Made by a program: the position numbers and the translations under genes. Shown in pieces: positions 1-10,444 of a stretch of DNA of 64,000 nt (its first letter is position 1; every line of letters begins with the position of its first letter). The stretch spans positions 5,394,001 through 5,458,000 of the forward strand of contig JAHQIY010000006.1 of NCBI GenBank assembly GCA_019054805.1, given 5' to 3'. The DNA is from Brachionus manjavacas (taxonomy: Eukaryota; Rotifera; Eurotatoria; Ploima; Brachionidae). Below the pieces are notes generated by a model, which saw nothing but the letters and a program-made list of their open reading frames with translations, was not told where the DNA came from and ran no database searches.

Positions 1-2066
1 CATTAATCTGCATTGACCCATTGACATGGTATTATCTTTTTCTTCATCAATTGATAGATCTTTAGATAGTAAAAAATTTTTTTTAAAAAGTACAAAAATT
101 AAAAATAATTTATTACATTTTTTTATTTCATTCAAATTGTTAGTGATACTGCAATTGAAAAAAGATCGGAATTCTTTCAAAATATCGATGTATTTAAAGT
201 AATAAATTGGTATTTCAATTAATTTTTTCGAACATTCGGGAATCAGTGCTTGTCGAAGTAATAAGCCATTGTAAGTCACAAAAATTAGTTCATTATCTCT
301 TTGATTAATTTTCAAATTTAACAATTTTTGGTCAAACTTTTTTAAAAATTTTAAGAATTATTTTTTAATTTAATAAATGGTGTATTGTATTGTACAACTC
401 CATGAGAATTTGTTTTTAACTTTTAGGATTCATTTGAGATTAATAATTTTATGCTACAAGATCTTTAGACTTTTATTCATGATCTTGTAGCACAAACCTA
501 ATTTATATTCTTTAGAAAAAATAAAAAATTTTCTATCTCATAAAAAGTCATTTTATTAGGAGTTTAGTTAAAAAAATATAAAAAAGTAAAAATTCCAACT
601 TTTTCTAATTCCAATAGCTAAAAAAGTAAATTAATTAATTTCTAAAAGGGGTTAAACGTTTGATGAAGATATCTTTCCTTATTTGAAGAAGATTTCTCTT
701 TCAGTAGCAAAAGTAGATTTTCTTGTCACTCCTCCAAAATTCCCCTAATCTTAAAATTATTAGGGTTGTTTAAGATAGGAGCAATAACTTTCTAGCTGTT
801 TTTAAAATTTCTAAAATTCCCTTCCTCATCACAAGTAAACCCTAACCCGTCAGAAAAACTAATTATCAAGGGGATAATTAATCTCATATGGAGTTTTTTT
901 ACTGACAAAATATTGAAAAAAATGGAAAAATTTTATTAAATTTTTTTTAAAAAGTCTGATAAAGTTTTTTTTATAATTGAAAATAGATTTTACAGTTCTC
1001 GTTGAAAAAATATTTCTATTTGTTAATTATACAGATAGGATGAGTTAAGATTCCTCGATAGTTCAAGTTTTCTTAGCTGAGCACAAAACTCGGTGATCCA
1101 AACTTTATTATCCAAACCTTAGAAGACTCGTATTACCAAAATTAAATTTATCAAATGACTTAGAATTTTCTTACTCTGATAATACTTTCTACCAGACATA
1201 TTTCACAAATTGCTCATCGATGATTATTTTTCAGATATTATCCTAACAACACAAAAATTTAAATTCTAATTTAAAATTAAAAAAAAAAGATAGCCAAAAA
1301 ATAAACTATTTCAAATATCATTTTGAAAAGCCTTAATTCTTTCTTAATCTGAAAAAATCTACGACTTCATAATTTTATAATTTACCAAGAAGCCAGAACC
1401 AGCAAACACTAACCATTTAAACAAAACGCCGAATTTTATGGTTCATGCGTAATTATATTTTGTCTCTAATATTCCAATTTTAAAAAATTTAAACTCAATT
1501 TGATCTTTATTATTTTTATTTCAATTTTAATAGATACGTTTAGTTTTTCTTTATCTATGCAAGTGATTTATCTTGCACCTGCTTTAAAAAGTTACAATTT
1601 TTTTTAAATAAACATTTGAAAACATTTTCTCTTTTTTCTTTAATACATAAATTTATTTTAATTAAAATAGGTCTTGTTCAAATAAGAAGGCTTTGTTAAA
1701 ATATTTTGTAGAAATTTAATGTGAATTAATGAAATACTTTCAAAATAAATTCATCTTAATGACTCATAATTAAATTAAGCTTTTTATTTTAAAAAACTAG
1801 AAAATAAAATTTACCTCTTGTATAAAATTTTGTAAAAAAAAATCTTGATTTGATCGATTAAGTTTCATGTACTCAGAGCAGTCTATAACCTTAAATGTCA
1901 TGAAATTAGAAACTTTGAAATATGCTTTCGTACTTACTTTTTTTTGTTCCAAATTTATAATAATTGTTGAAATGTTAATTAACTCTGCTTGATCTGATCC
2001 CAGGTTTTCATCATTTAGACCCGAAGTTAAGCCATCAAGTAAACAAAAATACTTAAACTGAATCAT
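1..2066 (-). CDS. ERI1-like DEDDh exonuclease-fold protein, partial (3' end outside window), probably catalytically inactive
   Basis: Two exons on the minus strand, 1815-2066 and 1-336, joined in phase 0 across a 1.48-kb intron (donor after GAG, acceptor aaaaaag). The product runs off the window. The order of motifs follows the ERI1/THEX exonuclease family: an Exo I strand YFCLLDG, then ELINISTIIINLEQKKV where ERI1 has EIIEFPVVLLN, then ELIFVTYNGLLLRQAL where ERI1 has KFIFVTCGDWDLKTML, followed by a YFK...L..F stretch matching the ERI1 helix. Family members trim RNA 3' ends (histone mRNA, 5.8S rRNA, siRNA). Here the Exo I D-x-E reads D-G-L, and the Exo II aspartate position reads G/L, so at least two metal ligands are missing. 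The last residues before the window edge may be Exo III, also without its H and D. The resemblance is by eye. A divergent family member or a decaying paralogue are both possible. The long intron could hide a further exon. Confidence 0.5.
337..1814 (-). other. long intron of the ERI1-like gene, no other gene seen
   Basis: About 1.5 kb between the two ERI1-like exons. It is AT-rich, with homopolymer runs and stops in all frames. I see no exon-like stretch, RNA gene or transposon in it. It is roughly 25 times longer than the usual intron of this window. Confidence 0.45.
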
Positions 2067-2425
2067 TGGCGTTTAGAAGCAATTTTTGACTAAATTTATT
2101 AAAATAAAAAATGCCTATCTTAATAAAATTAATTTCTAAAGAGTGAGTTTTCGATTTATGTCGAACATATGCGAAAGTTTCCATTTATTTTTTGTCAATA
2201 TATTTTATCATTCAAGATGAATTTTTGGGCATCAGATTTTTAGCATCGATAAAATGTTTGACAAAATATTTAGTCAATAAAAATGATACAATATGTTACT
2301 TAGTTAACCTTTTTTTATATGACACGCTTGAGCTCTTTCAGTTATCAAAAGGCAAATGGAATTTAAAATAAACATTAATTAATTTAAAAAATTTATTCAA
2401 AAAAAAATTGTTTTATTCAAGTTTT
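2067..2425. other. intergenic spacer between two minus-strand genes
   Basis: AT-rich spacer between the ERI1-like start and the NRF-like stop. I see no gene. It should hold the 3' end of the acyltransferase mRNA and the promoter of the ERI1-like gene. Confidence 0.5.
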
Positions 2426-5400
2426 TTATTTTCCTCGTCTTGGGTCATAAACAAGTTTTTCCAATGCAACAAATGGCCATTCGAAAATAAGCGTGAAAAA
2501 ATAAGCCACAAATATTGAGACAATTATATGTGATATTGCAATGTAAACCTTTAAAAATAGAGGAGTTGAAAAAAAAAATAAAAAATAAAATCAAAATGTA
2601 CCAAAGTCAAATTAGTTGCATGGAATAATGACTCTTGCATAAAGTTGTAAGATACCATAATTACTGGATGAATCAAATAGGCACAATAACTGAGTCGAAT
2701 CAAAGGGACAAAAGCTTTTGCAGACAAAAATTTGTTTATTATTCCTTTAAAGAAATACAAAAGATTCTTATATTAAAACTTCTGATTTAATCTTACCTCC
2801 GTAGCCATAATGACAAGTGAAAATAACCCAACTAACAGCTAGTGGCCATGTGAACCGTGTTAATGAAAAGTAAAGTGCATATTCAAATGTATACATTCTT
2901 CTGGCATCTGAAAAAAATAAAATTAGGATCCTCAAGCTAAGAAAATAGGTTTTTAACCTTTTGCATGATTTGTATAGCCACCGAAAATAGCGGTGCCCAT
3001 TAAGATAAAACACAAAATCCATCCCAAAGCCACCCAATACTAAATTAAAAGTTTGATAAAAAAATATCATGTTTTTAAAGTAACATTTTACATAATTAAT
3101 TTTCACTCTGATCTTTGATTTTTGCAATTTGAAAAACATGTATCCTAAACAAAGTCCTACAATCCACGGAGAAGCTCTGCAGTATGGTTTTATGTACACA
3201 TCTTCCCACATATCAACTAAAACTCTATATTTTCAAAATTTCATATTTTTTTCAAAATTTTATATTCAAAAAAAAAATATTTTACAGAGCAATATCTTTT
3301 CTTCTAGAAACATAAACATTAGCAGTCAAAAATGCTAGAATAGATAAACTAGCCACCAAACAACCTGCAAGTAATGTTTTACCAGCTTTAGGAAATCTTG
3401 GTAGACAAAAATAAATAAATATAAACATAAAAATTCAAGTTTACTTAAGCAAAAGAATCAAAAATAGAGGGCTAATTGCATAAAATTGGTAGTCATTTGG
3501 GATGTACCACAAATAACCCATACACTTTAGAAATAAGTTAAAATCAAACACAATAAATTTAATTTATTCTACAGTTGTTCCTTTTCCATTGGGAACAAAG
3601 TTGTTTATAAACAAAACATAAGCCCACCAGTAATTCATACAATCATCGTTATTTCTTGGAAATTTCTTTAAAAAAAAGTAGAATATTTTCAAAATTTTTA
3701 TTTTTTAAAAAGTTTACTGCTTGATTCCATAAAGGACCGAAACCAACATAAGGCATTATCCATATGTAAATAATAATGGTGATCAAAAATGGAGGCGCTA
3801 ATCGCCAATATCTGCTAATATAATAGTAGGCCCATGCAAATGGTTTAAATCCATTTGAAGCTTCGTATTTAGGTAGGAAAGTTTTAGCTAACAAAAATGC
3901 ACTTAATTAAAAAAAAAATAAAAATTTAAAATTTTTCTCTTAGAATAATTTTGAAAAAATATTACCTCATCAAAAAAAATGTGTCTACGCCGAACATGCC
4001 GTTAATGATCAATTGAGCTTCTATGTTTTCATTAAGCTCTTGCATGGTTCTAATGTTATCTGAAACAAAAAGATAAATAAATTTTTAATTGAGGCAAAAT
4101 GGTCAACATACCAACGACAAAAAATTTAGTTCGTTCGATTATGTAGTTATATGTATGTCCCCATATGATCCAAACCATGCTAAAAAACCTAATTCCATTC
4201 AGGCATGTTATTGAGCCACCATTATCAGTCCTGAAAAATTTTTCCGTATTGGTATAAAACGAGCATTCTGTTATAAAAGTCATAAGTCTTGAGGTTTTCT
4301 TTTTTTTAGATTTCAAATGATTAATATCATTGTCAGTTTTTTTTAGATTCGAATTTGTCTCGAATTGGGTTTCTCGACTTACGAAACTTAAAATTCTCTG
4401 GGTGACATCAACTACGGTTGCGATAAACACCCATAAAACCAAAATAGAAAGTAAAGCTCTATTAAAAATTTAATTAATTAATTTAATTTAATTGAACAAA
4501 AATAAAATTATTTATTACATGAAAATAATTGTTGCTGCTGAGAGTTCTTCTTTCTCAACACACTCTACATCTTTCACCCAGGCATATTTAAAAACACTCA
4601 TTAATTTTAAGGCTAAAAATGAAATTTTAGAAATTTGATTTTAATTTTAATGACAAAATTGAGTTGAATATCTGATGCGAATAAAAAAGCACATAAAAAG
4701 CTTATTAAAATGAAAAATGTTAATATTTTTTTTTGTTTAAAATCTGATTGTGAATACAACTTAAGTTTCACTATTAAATCAAAATTCTTTTTATAATATT
4801 TGGATTTTCAGTTAATTTTTAAAAAAATTTTCTCTAAAAAAATTCTAGTGCAAATTTCCTAATTTGCTCTAAATTTAGATTTTTGAAATTACAATTATAT
4901 AGGAAATAATACAACATCGGAAGTTAATAAATCTATTGAATTTTATTTAACCAAAAGAAAATTCTCGATTAATACAAATTTTTAAATTGACTATTTATGT
5001 ATCCTTTTCAACATCACCCTTTTTTATCAATTTATTTTGTATATTTTTAAATTTTAATTCTAAATAAATAGTAATTGTTTCCGCAAAACTCGGCATATTA
5101 AATTTAACTTTAAAATTGATAAAATAAATGCGTATAGAATTTTCAATGATTTTTGCAGGCGATCATCTGCACAAAAAGTTAAATAGTTTTAGAATTAAAA
5201 TTTAAAACTTAAGAAAATATTGAAAATAAACTCAAAATTGCCACAATTGATCTTTTTTACAATTCGAAACAATCAGTTTAATTTGTTCAGTGTCACAAAG
5301 ATCGGATATACACATGCCATAAGTTAGACCGATGCTATCGTCGATTGGTAAGTCGCCCTTTTGGAGTTTTTTTTTTAAGTAATGAAATAAAGAAATTAGA

Positions 5401-6297
5401 TAAATTACAGCTAATCGTTCAACAGGAAATCCGATTGATGCTCTGCAATACTTTCCTCTCAAAGGTGGATTCAATGTTCCATTATAAACTTCGGTACACA
5501 GTTTAAAACTTCCAACCCAGTTAATGTTAGCTTCAAGAACACCCGGTGGCAATTTTGCCATTGAATCAAACACTTTTGATTCCAAATTAAATAAATAATT
5601 TTTTTATTGTGTTTTTTACTTTGTAAAGCCCACAATCTTCCATTAACAATTTCATCAAACCACAGTTTAGTGTAATTTTTACAGTATCCAGTTAGCCCAC
5701 CTAGAAATTCATCTTCTAGGTACTTTTGGTAATTATTGTAAAATTTCTCCTTATTCGAATACAAATAAAACAAAATTGCTGCTCTTATATTTGAATTTGC
5801 TAAAAAATTAATTTTTTAATTGCTGAGAATTTTATTTTATTTTTTATTATTTTTACTTATATATTTACGAATTTCACCAAATTGGACCGCAGTTGTTCCA
5901 TTTAGTCTCAATCTTGTAATAATGCTGTTCAAGTCATTGAAAATATCTGAAAAAAATTTATTTTATTATTTTTTCAATTAAGAAAAAAGATTATGACACC
6001 ATTAATGTTATCAGGTGGATTATCTTCTAATGCACCTAAGAGCAACAAAAGACCTCCATCTAGCATTGCATCAAGACTATTGTTGTCTAAATCGTCACTC
6101 AACTCTCCCTCTCCAGAACAATTTCCAGTTAAAACAGTATTAAGAAATTGTCCAATATAAGTCGCACTGCTTATATTCTGTAGTTCCAATTGAGATAGTG
6201 GTTCATTTATATCGAGACATTCGTTACAATTCAATATTCGAGTCTTACTAAAAAATACTGTTACAAGTAGCAACAAACCAAAAATTCTATCTTTCAT
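2426..6297 (-). CDS. NRF-6-like multi-pass acyltransferase (nose resistant to fluoxetine family)
   Basis: Sixteen exons: 6000-6297, 5857-5946, 5799-5620, 5572-5261, 4612-4519, 4458-4112, 4059-3966, 3901-3718, 3665-3573, 3524-3445, 3396-3286, 3224-3092, 3039-2958, 2907-2797, 2744-2602 and 2548-2426. They sum to 2475 nt, an 824-residue protein in one open frame. It starts with a signal peptide (MKDRIFGLLLLVTVFF), followed by a cysteine-containing extracellular NRF domain (RLWALQMFDSMAKLPPG; two short Cys clusters). The acyltransferase-3 domain follows, with LNGIRFFSMVWIIWGH carrying the characteristic His, GVDTFFLMSAFLL, RYWRLAPPF, CMGYLWYIPND, YIKPYCRASPWIVG and LIRLSYCAYLIHPV, and about 10-11 hydrophobic helices. 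In C. elegans the family acts in lipid/yolk transport and drug uptake; the chemical substrate is generally unknown. One 648-bp intron (4613-5260) separates the extracellular domain from the membrane domain; the others are 40-90 bp. It is divergently oriented to ARL6. Family assignment is firm; substrate is unknown. Confidence 0.93.
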
Positions 6298-6777
6298 CTC
6301 TATTGATTTAAAAAAAAAGTTAAATTTTTTAAATCATAGCTTATCAAATTTTATTAATAAGCCGGAATTTTAAGCCCTTGCGAGAAAAACCATAACCTTT
6401 GTTTAATTAATTTGTTTGTTTGAGCATTAAATCATGTAACACTGTCAATGTATTTAATTTAATAAAAATTTTGAAAATTATCTTAATATTTTTTGCCAGT
6501 CATGTTATTTAGATCTTACGATTTTTTTTTTAAATCAACAAAATTAAATAAGATAGCAAAATTATTTCATAATTTTTATCTAATTACCACGGATGGTTCA
6601 AGTAAAGATAAAGAAGAAAGCCCGATTTCTTTGAAGACTAAACTGCTGTTATCTCATTAAGTGCTAAGATTGATTACCATGGCAACTTCTATGCTAATCA
6701 AGGTTTATTCTAAAATATTGCTTGCGTTTGACAAAAATCCTTAATAACTTCGTCTTAAAATTCGATAATTATCGAAA
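6298..6777. promoter_or_regulatory. divergent intergenic promoter region NRF-like / ARL6
   Basis: 480 bp lies between the divergent ATGs of the NRF-like gene and ARL6, so both promoters must lie here or nearby. The only strong element I recognise is the X-box at 6673-6686 near ARL6. There is no obvious TATA box for ARL6. Confidence 0.6.
6673..6686 (+). promoter_or_regulatory. X-box (RFX/DAF-19 type site) upstream of ARL6
   Basis: ATTACCATGGCAAC fits the ciliary X-box consensus RTHNYYATRRNRAC at all 14 positions. It lies 92 bp upstream of the ARL6 ATG. RFX factors switch on BBS and other ciliary genes through such sites in worms, flies and vertebrates. A 14-base degenerate motif can occur by chance, but the target gene is a known type of RFX target and a second one lies before CFAP70. 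Confidence 0.75.
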
Positions 6778-7332
6778 ATGGGCTTACTGGATAAGTTAGA
6801 GAGTTTTTTAGGCGGAAAGAAAAAAGATTTTAATGTTCTGGTCATTGGACTCGACAATAGTGGCAAATCAACTGTATTGAACAACTTAAAAGCAAATGAT
6901 GATAGAGCAATAAACATTAATCCCACAGTCGGGTTTAATTCAGAAAAGGTTAATTTCAGAACTTTGAATTTAAGCTTTTTTGACATGTCAGGCCAAAGCC
7001 GCTACAGGAACCTATGGGAGCACTATTATCGCGAGGCAGACGCAATTGTGTTTGTTATAGATAGTTCGGACCGAATGAGGTTCGTAGTCTCCAATGAAGA
7101 ACTAAACGATGTTTTGGGTCACCGCGAGATTAAGGACAGAAAGATTCCTCTTTTGATTTTGGCAAATAAAAAAGATGTCAAGGGGGCTTTGAATGAGAGT
7201 GGTTTGAGAAATGAGCTAGAGATCGGCGGAATTAGAGGAAAACAGTATGAAATCTTTGCCACTGATGGACTTACTGGACAAGGTGTAAATGATGCATTCG
7301 AGTGGCTTGTAAACGAATTGAAAAGAGAATGA
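6778..7332 (+). CDS. ARL6: ADP-ribosylation factor-like protein 6 (BBS3)
   Basis: Intronless 184-residue small GTPase (human ARL6 is 186 aa). It begins MGLLDKLESFLGGKKKDFNV like the human protein, with an amphipathic N-terminus for membrane contact; Gly2 could be a myristoylation target. Nucleotide-binding motifs are intact: GLDNSGKST (P-loop, residues about 24-32), NPTVGF (switch 1), DMSGQSRYRNLWEHYY (switch 2, the ARL6-specific signature), NKKD (G4) and ATD (G5). GTP-bound ARL6 recruits the BBSome coat to the ciliary base membrane to move membrane proteins in and out of cilia. AATAAA polyadenylation signals follow the stop near 7352-7370. The lack of introns is unusual among neighbours, but other short genes here share it. 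An X-box precedes it. Identity is very secure. Confidence 0.97.
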   Translation: MGLLDKLESFLGGKKKDFNVLVIGLDNSGKSTVLNNLKANDDRAININPTVGFNSEKVNFRTLNLSFFDMSGQSRYRNLWEHYYREADAIVFVIDSSDRMRFVVSNEELNDVLGHREIKDRKIPLLILANKKDVKGALNESGLRNELEIGGIRGKQYEIFATDGLTGQGVNDAFEWLVNELKRE

Positions 7333-8431
7333 TTTTTTATTTTTTTTATTTTGAATAAATTTTTAATAAAGTAATTCTATCATTGTTCTATATTTTTTTA
7401 ATAAGAGTTTAAACTAAAAAGAATAGCTAAAGTTAAAAAATACTGAGCAAAATTCAAATAAATTAAAATTTTTATCTCGAAGGTGACAAAGATAGATATT
7501 TTTTTTTCTAACTGATAAGCTTTTTCATCATTTTCAAGTCGAGAGTTGGGATTGGAACTGATTTTTAGATTCATAATTTTTGCCTTTGATAAAAAAAGTA
7601 ATTCGAATAATTTGTACTCAAAAAGCCGTAGGAAATAAAAAACAGACTTGATTTCAATTCAAAACATTCAAATAAAAATCAAAAATTTATAACTACTTAA
7701 ACTATTTAAAACCTTTAATTTTTACAATAAATGCTATCGTAGAATGAATTTCATTTCATTTGAATTTACTATACCAAACTTTGTCAAAAAAATTAACTTA
7801 ATTTTTCAAAAAGAATTCTAATAAAATTTTTGTATACCTAAAATTTAATGTTGAATTTAGTTGTTAATAATTAAAATTAGCTCACTTCTTATCTATTTTT
7901 TTAAAGTAAAAAAAATTCTTCCATGTTAATATGTATAGCTAATGGTATTATAAATTTCATACTAATTTATAAAAAATTTACTGATTTTATCCATGAAAAA
8001 TACAAAATGATATTTAATATTTGCTAATATTAAGCTTACCAGCATAAAAGTTTGTTATAAATAAAAACTGCTAGTAATTAAAAAAATAAAATTTTACTTT
8101 TAATAATAAATAAAAAAATCAATTAATTTTAATTTAAGCAAATTAAACCAAATTTAGTTTTTTGAAGCTTTTTAATCCAAATTCAAAAAGTAAACGATAA
8201 ACCGTATCTAATCGTATGTTTGCTTTAAAATATTAAGTAACTAGATAGATGCCTAAAAATATATCTATAAGATTTTAAATAGAATAGAACTTACGTAAAA
8301 ACGAACGACTTGAGAATGTTGAAAATTAAAATAAAATAGATTAGCAATATTAAATTAATAATAAGAAAAAAATTCAACAAAAAAGTTACATAAAAAAACT
8401 AGCAATTATCGGGATCGGTTCAAGATAGCAA

Positions 8432-8962
8432 GTATTAAAATCGCTAATTCAAAATAGCTAAAAATTATACGAGTAAAGTGTCAAATAGCTAAGCTTTTGA
8501 TTAGGAGAAAAAGGGGTTTAAAATAGCTAAACATTTTTTTTAAAAAATTGAATCAAAAAATTTCAATTAGTTTATTACCGATAGTGAAATTTATTTGATC
8601 CAATATTTCATCAATAAGCTAAAATTTCATCAATATTATTCTTATCATAATTTTTTTAATTTTTATTAAATTGATTTGATTCTATCATCTAACAAGACAT
8701 ACTTTGATTTTCGCTTGTATTCAATACCTGTCTTTAACTTAAGCAATTCGGACTCAATGTATGTAAAGTTGTGTAATTGCGGCAGGAAATCTTTAATTAA
8801 GATCGAATAATAATTATAATGGAGAGGTTCTCATCTACTTATTTAGTACCTTTTTGAGCAACGGCTCCAATCTGTCACAGAGGTTACTGCATCGAGTTGA
8901 TCACCTACACCAATTATTGTTTATTTATATTTTAGCTATTTTGAACTTAGCTATTTTAATAC
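8432..8962. mobile_element. MITE-like element with imperfect terminal inverted repeats
   Basis: The sequence at 8432-8467 (GTATTAAAATCGCTAATTC...) returns as its reverse complement at 8931-8962, with about 32 of 36 positions alike. The arms enclose about 460 bp without a coding frame and contain repeated AAATAGCTAA units. This is the layout of a small non-autonomous DNA transposon. CAGTGCCGCAATTATC just outside the right arm may be the true element end; target-site duplications were not resolved. Confidence 0.5.
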
Positions 8963-10085
8963 AGTGCCGCAATTATCTGGTACCTTTTCCTATAATTTTG
9001 GTAAAACGATTTCTTTTAATCAGCATTAATTGAAAGCCTTCTGCGTTGTTCGAATAGTTTAATGGTGAAATTTAGCAAAACAAAGGCATTAGAGACTCAA
9101 TTATAAAATAAATTGATGATTTGGAAACAATTAAAATCAAAAAATGATAGTGAAATTTAAGAAAATTTCTTCTTGCTAATAAAATATTTTGCATAAATCG
9201 GAAAATTATTACATCTAAATGATCGGCATTTAAAATTTATAAAAAACGATAAATAAAAAACTTTAAAAAAAATGTAATATTAAAAAAAAACTATTGATAA
9301 TAAATATAAACAAGTGATGCTTATTTCAGTGAAATTTAATTTCACTTGAAATCTTATCAAAACTGCTTTAAATTATTATCAATATAAAACTTTTTTTATA
9401 AAATTTTCCAACTTAAACACTCAAATAAGCTCTTCTTTTCAAAATTAATCATTAATTATGGACATTTCAAAGCTATTTTGGAAAAAATTGAAAGTATAGA
9501 CAAAAAAATTTGATTTGGTTTTTGAAAAATCAAAAAAAAAAACTGAATATTATTTAACTTCAATTTGCAATTTTAAATTTTGCAAGCATTTGGTCTCATA
9601 TTAGTATAATTGAATAAAATTAAAAAAACGAAAATAAAACAAAATAATTGCAGGCATAAGAGTATAGATAATTTTAAACAAAATATTGCAACATAAACTC
9701 TGATCATCTACTATCAGAATGTGACAATTTGCGCCGATATATCGCTTGCAAAAAAATCTCCAACAAAAAAACCAAATCGTTTCTCCATCGAGTTTGTACT
9801 AGCAATTTAAATTCTATTCTAATACTTAATTTGCCGTTCAAAGTCTTGGCAAAACAAAACACTTGAATTTTTTTTTTATTATTATTTTTTTATTTTGAAT
9901 AAAAAAAGATTAGATAGATAAAATTTCCCAAGTCAGCTGATTTGACGAATGATTAACTTTTTTGCTAACCAATTAGTTCTAGCCAACTAATTCAGACTGG
10001 AATCGCAGTCCCCATTTTTTGTTTATCAAAAATAATCTATTTCCTTTAGACTCGGTAAATTCAGAGACGACAACAAAAAACTAGG

Positions 10086-10160
10086 ATGCACATTTTGTCC
10101 CAATCAAGCAAATTAAATAGACTAGGATTTTTTTTGAGCGCGCTTAACACCAACCAGAAG
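10086..10160 (+). other. possible first exon or 5' UTR exon upstream of VPS15
   Basis: An ATG opens 25 codons (MHILSQSSKLNRLGFF...) ending exactly at AAG|GTAAGTTG, a strong splice donor. The peptide is basic and serine-rich, like a mitochondrial presequence, but no convincing second exon follows before VPS15. It may be a 5' UTR exon of VPS15 or chance. Confidence 0.2.
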
Positions 10161-10444
10161 GTAAGTTGACTTGAATGCATTATTTTTGTGAGAAAAGAGC
10201 AAATTTTTGCTGGTCGGGTACCATCTTTGCCAAAGTTATCGTGATAAAATCAGCTCACTGGCGGAAAAGCTAATCTAATCAAGAGACTATTAAAAATATT
10301 TAAATTAAACATGAGCCTAGAAGCATTTAAGTGTATTCATATTTTTTAGATAACTAAATTTAAAAATTGATAAGATATCCCACTTTTCAACTCAACTGAT
10401 CACACTGTCTCATTTTTCTACTTTCTTTCATCTTTGCATCCGAA

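Larger units (their letters stand above)
7333..10444. other. 3.1-kb intergenic region with a decayed repeat element
   Basis: Mostly low-complexity AT-rich DNA. The only structured part is the inverted-repeat element at 8432-8962. A possible short exon with a splice donor lies at 10086-10160, listed separately. I see no full gene here. Confidence 0.5.

Noticed and set aside
6741-6986. 81-codon frame on the minus strand across the start of ARL6
   Set aside because: Antisense shadow of the conserved ARL6 GTPase frame.
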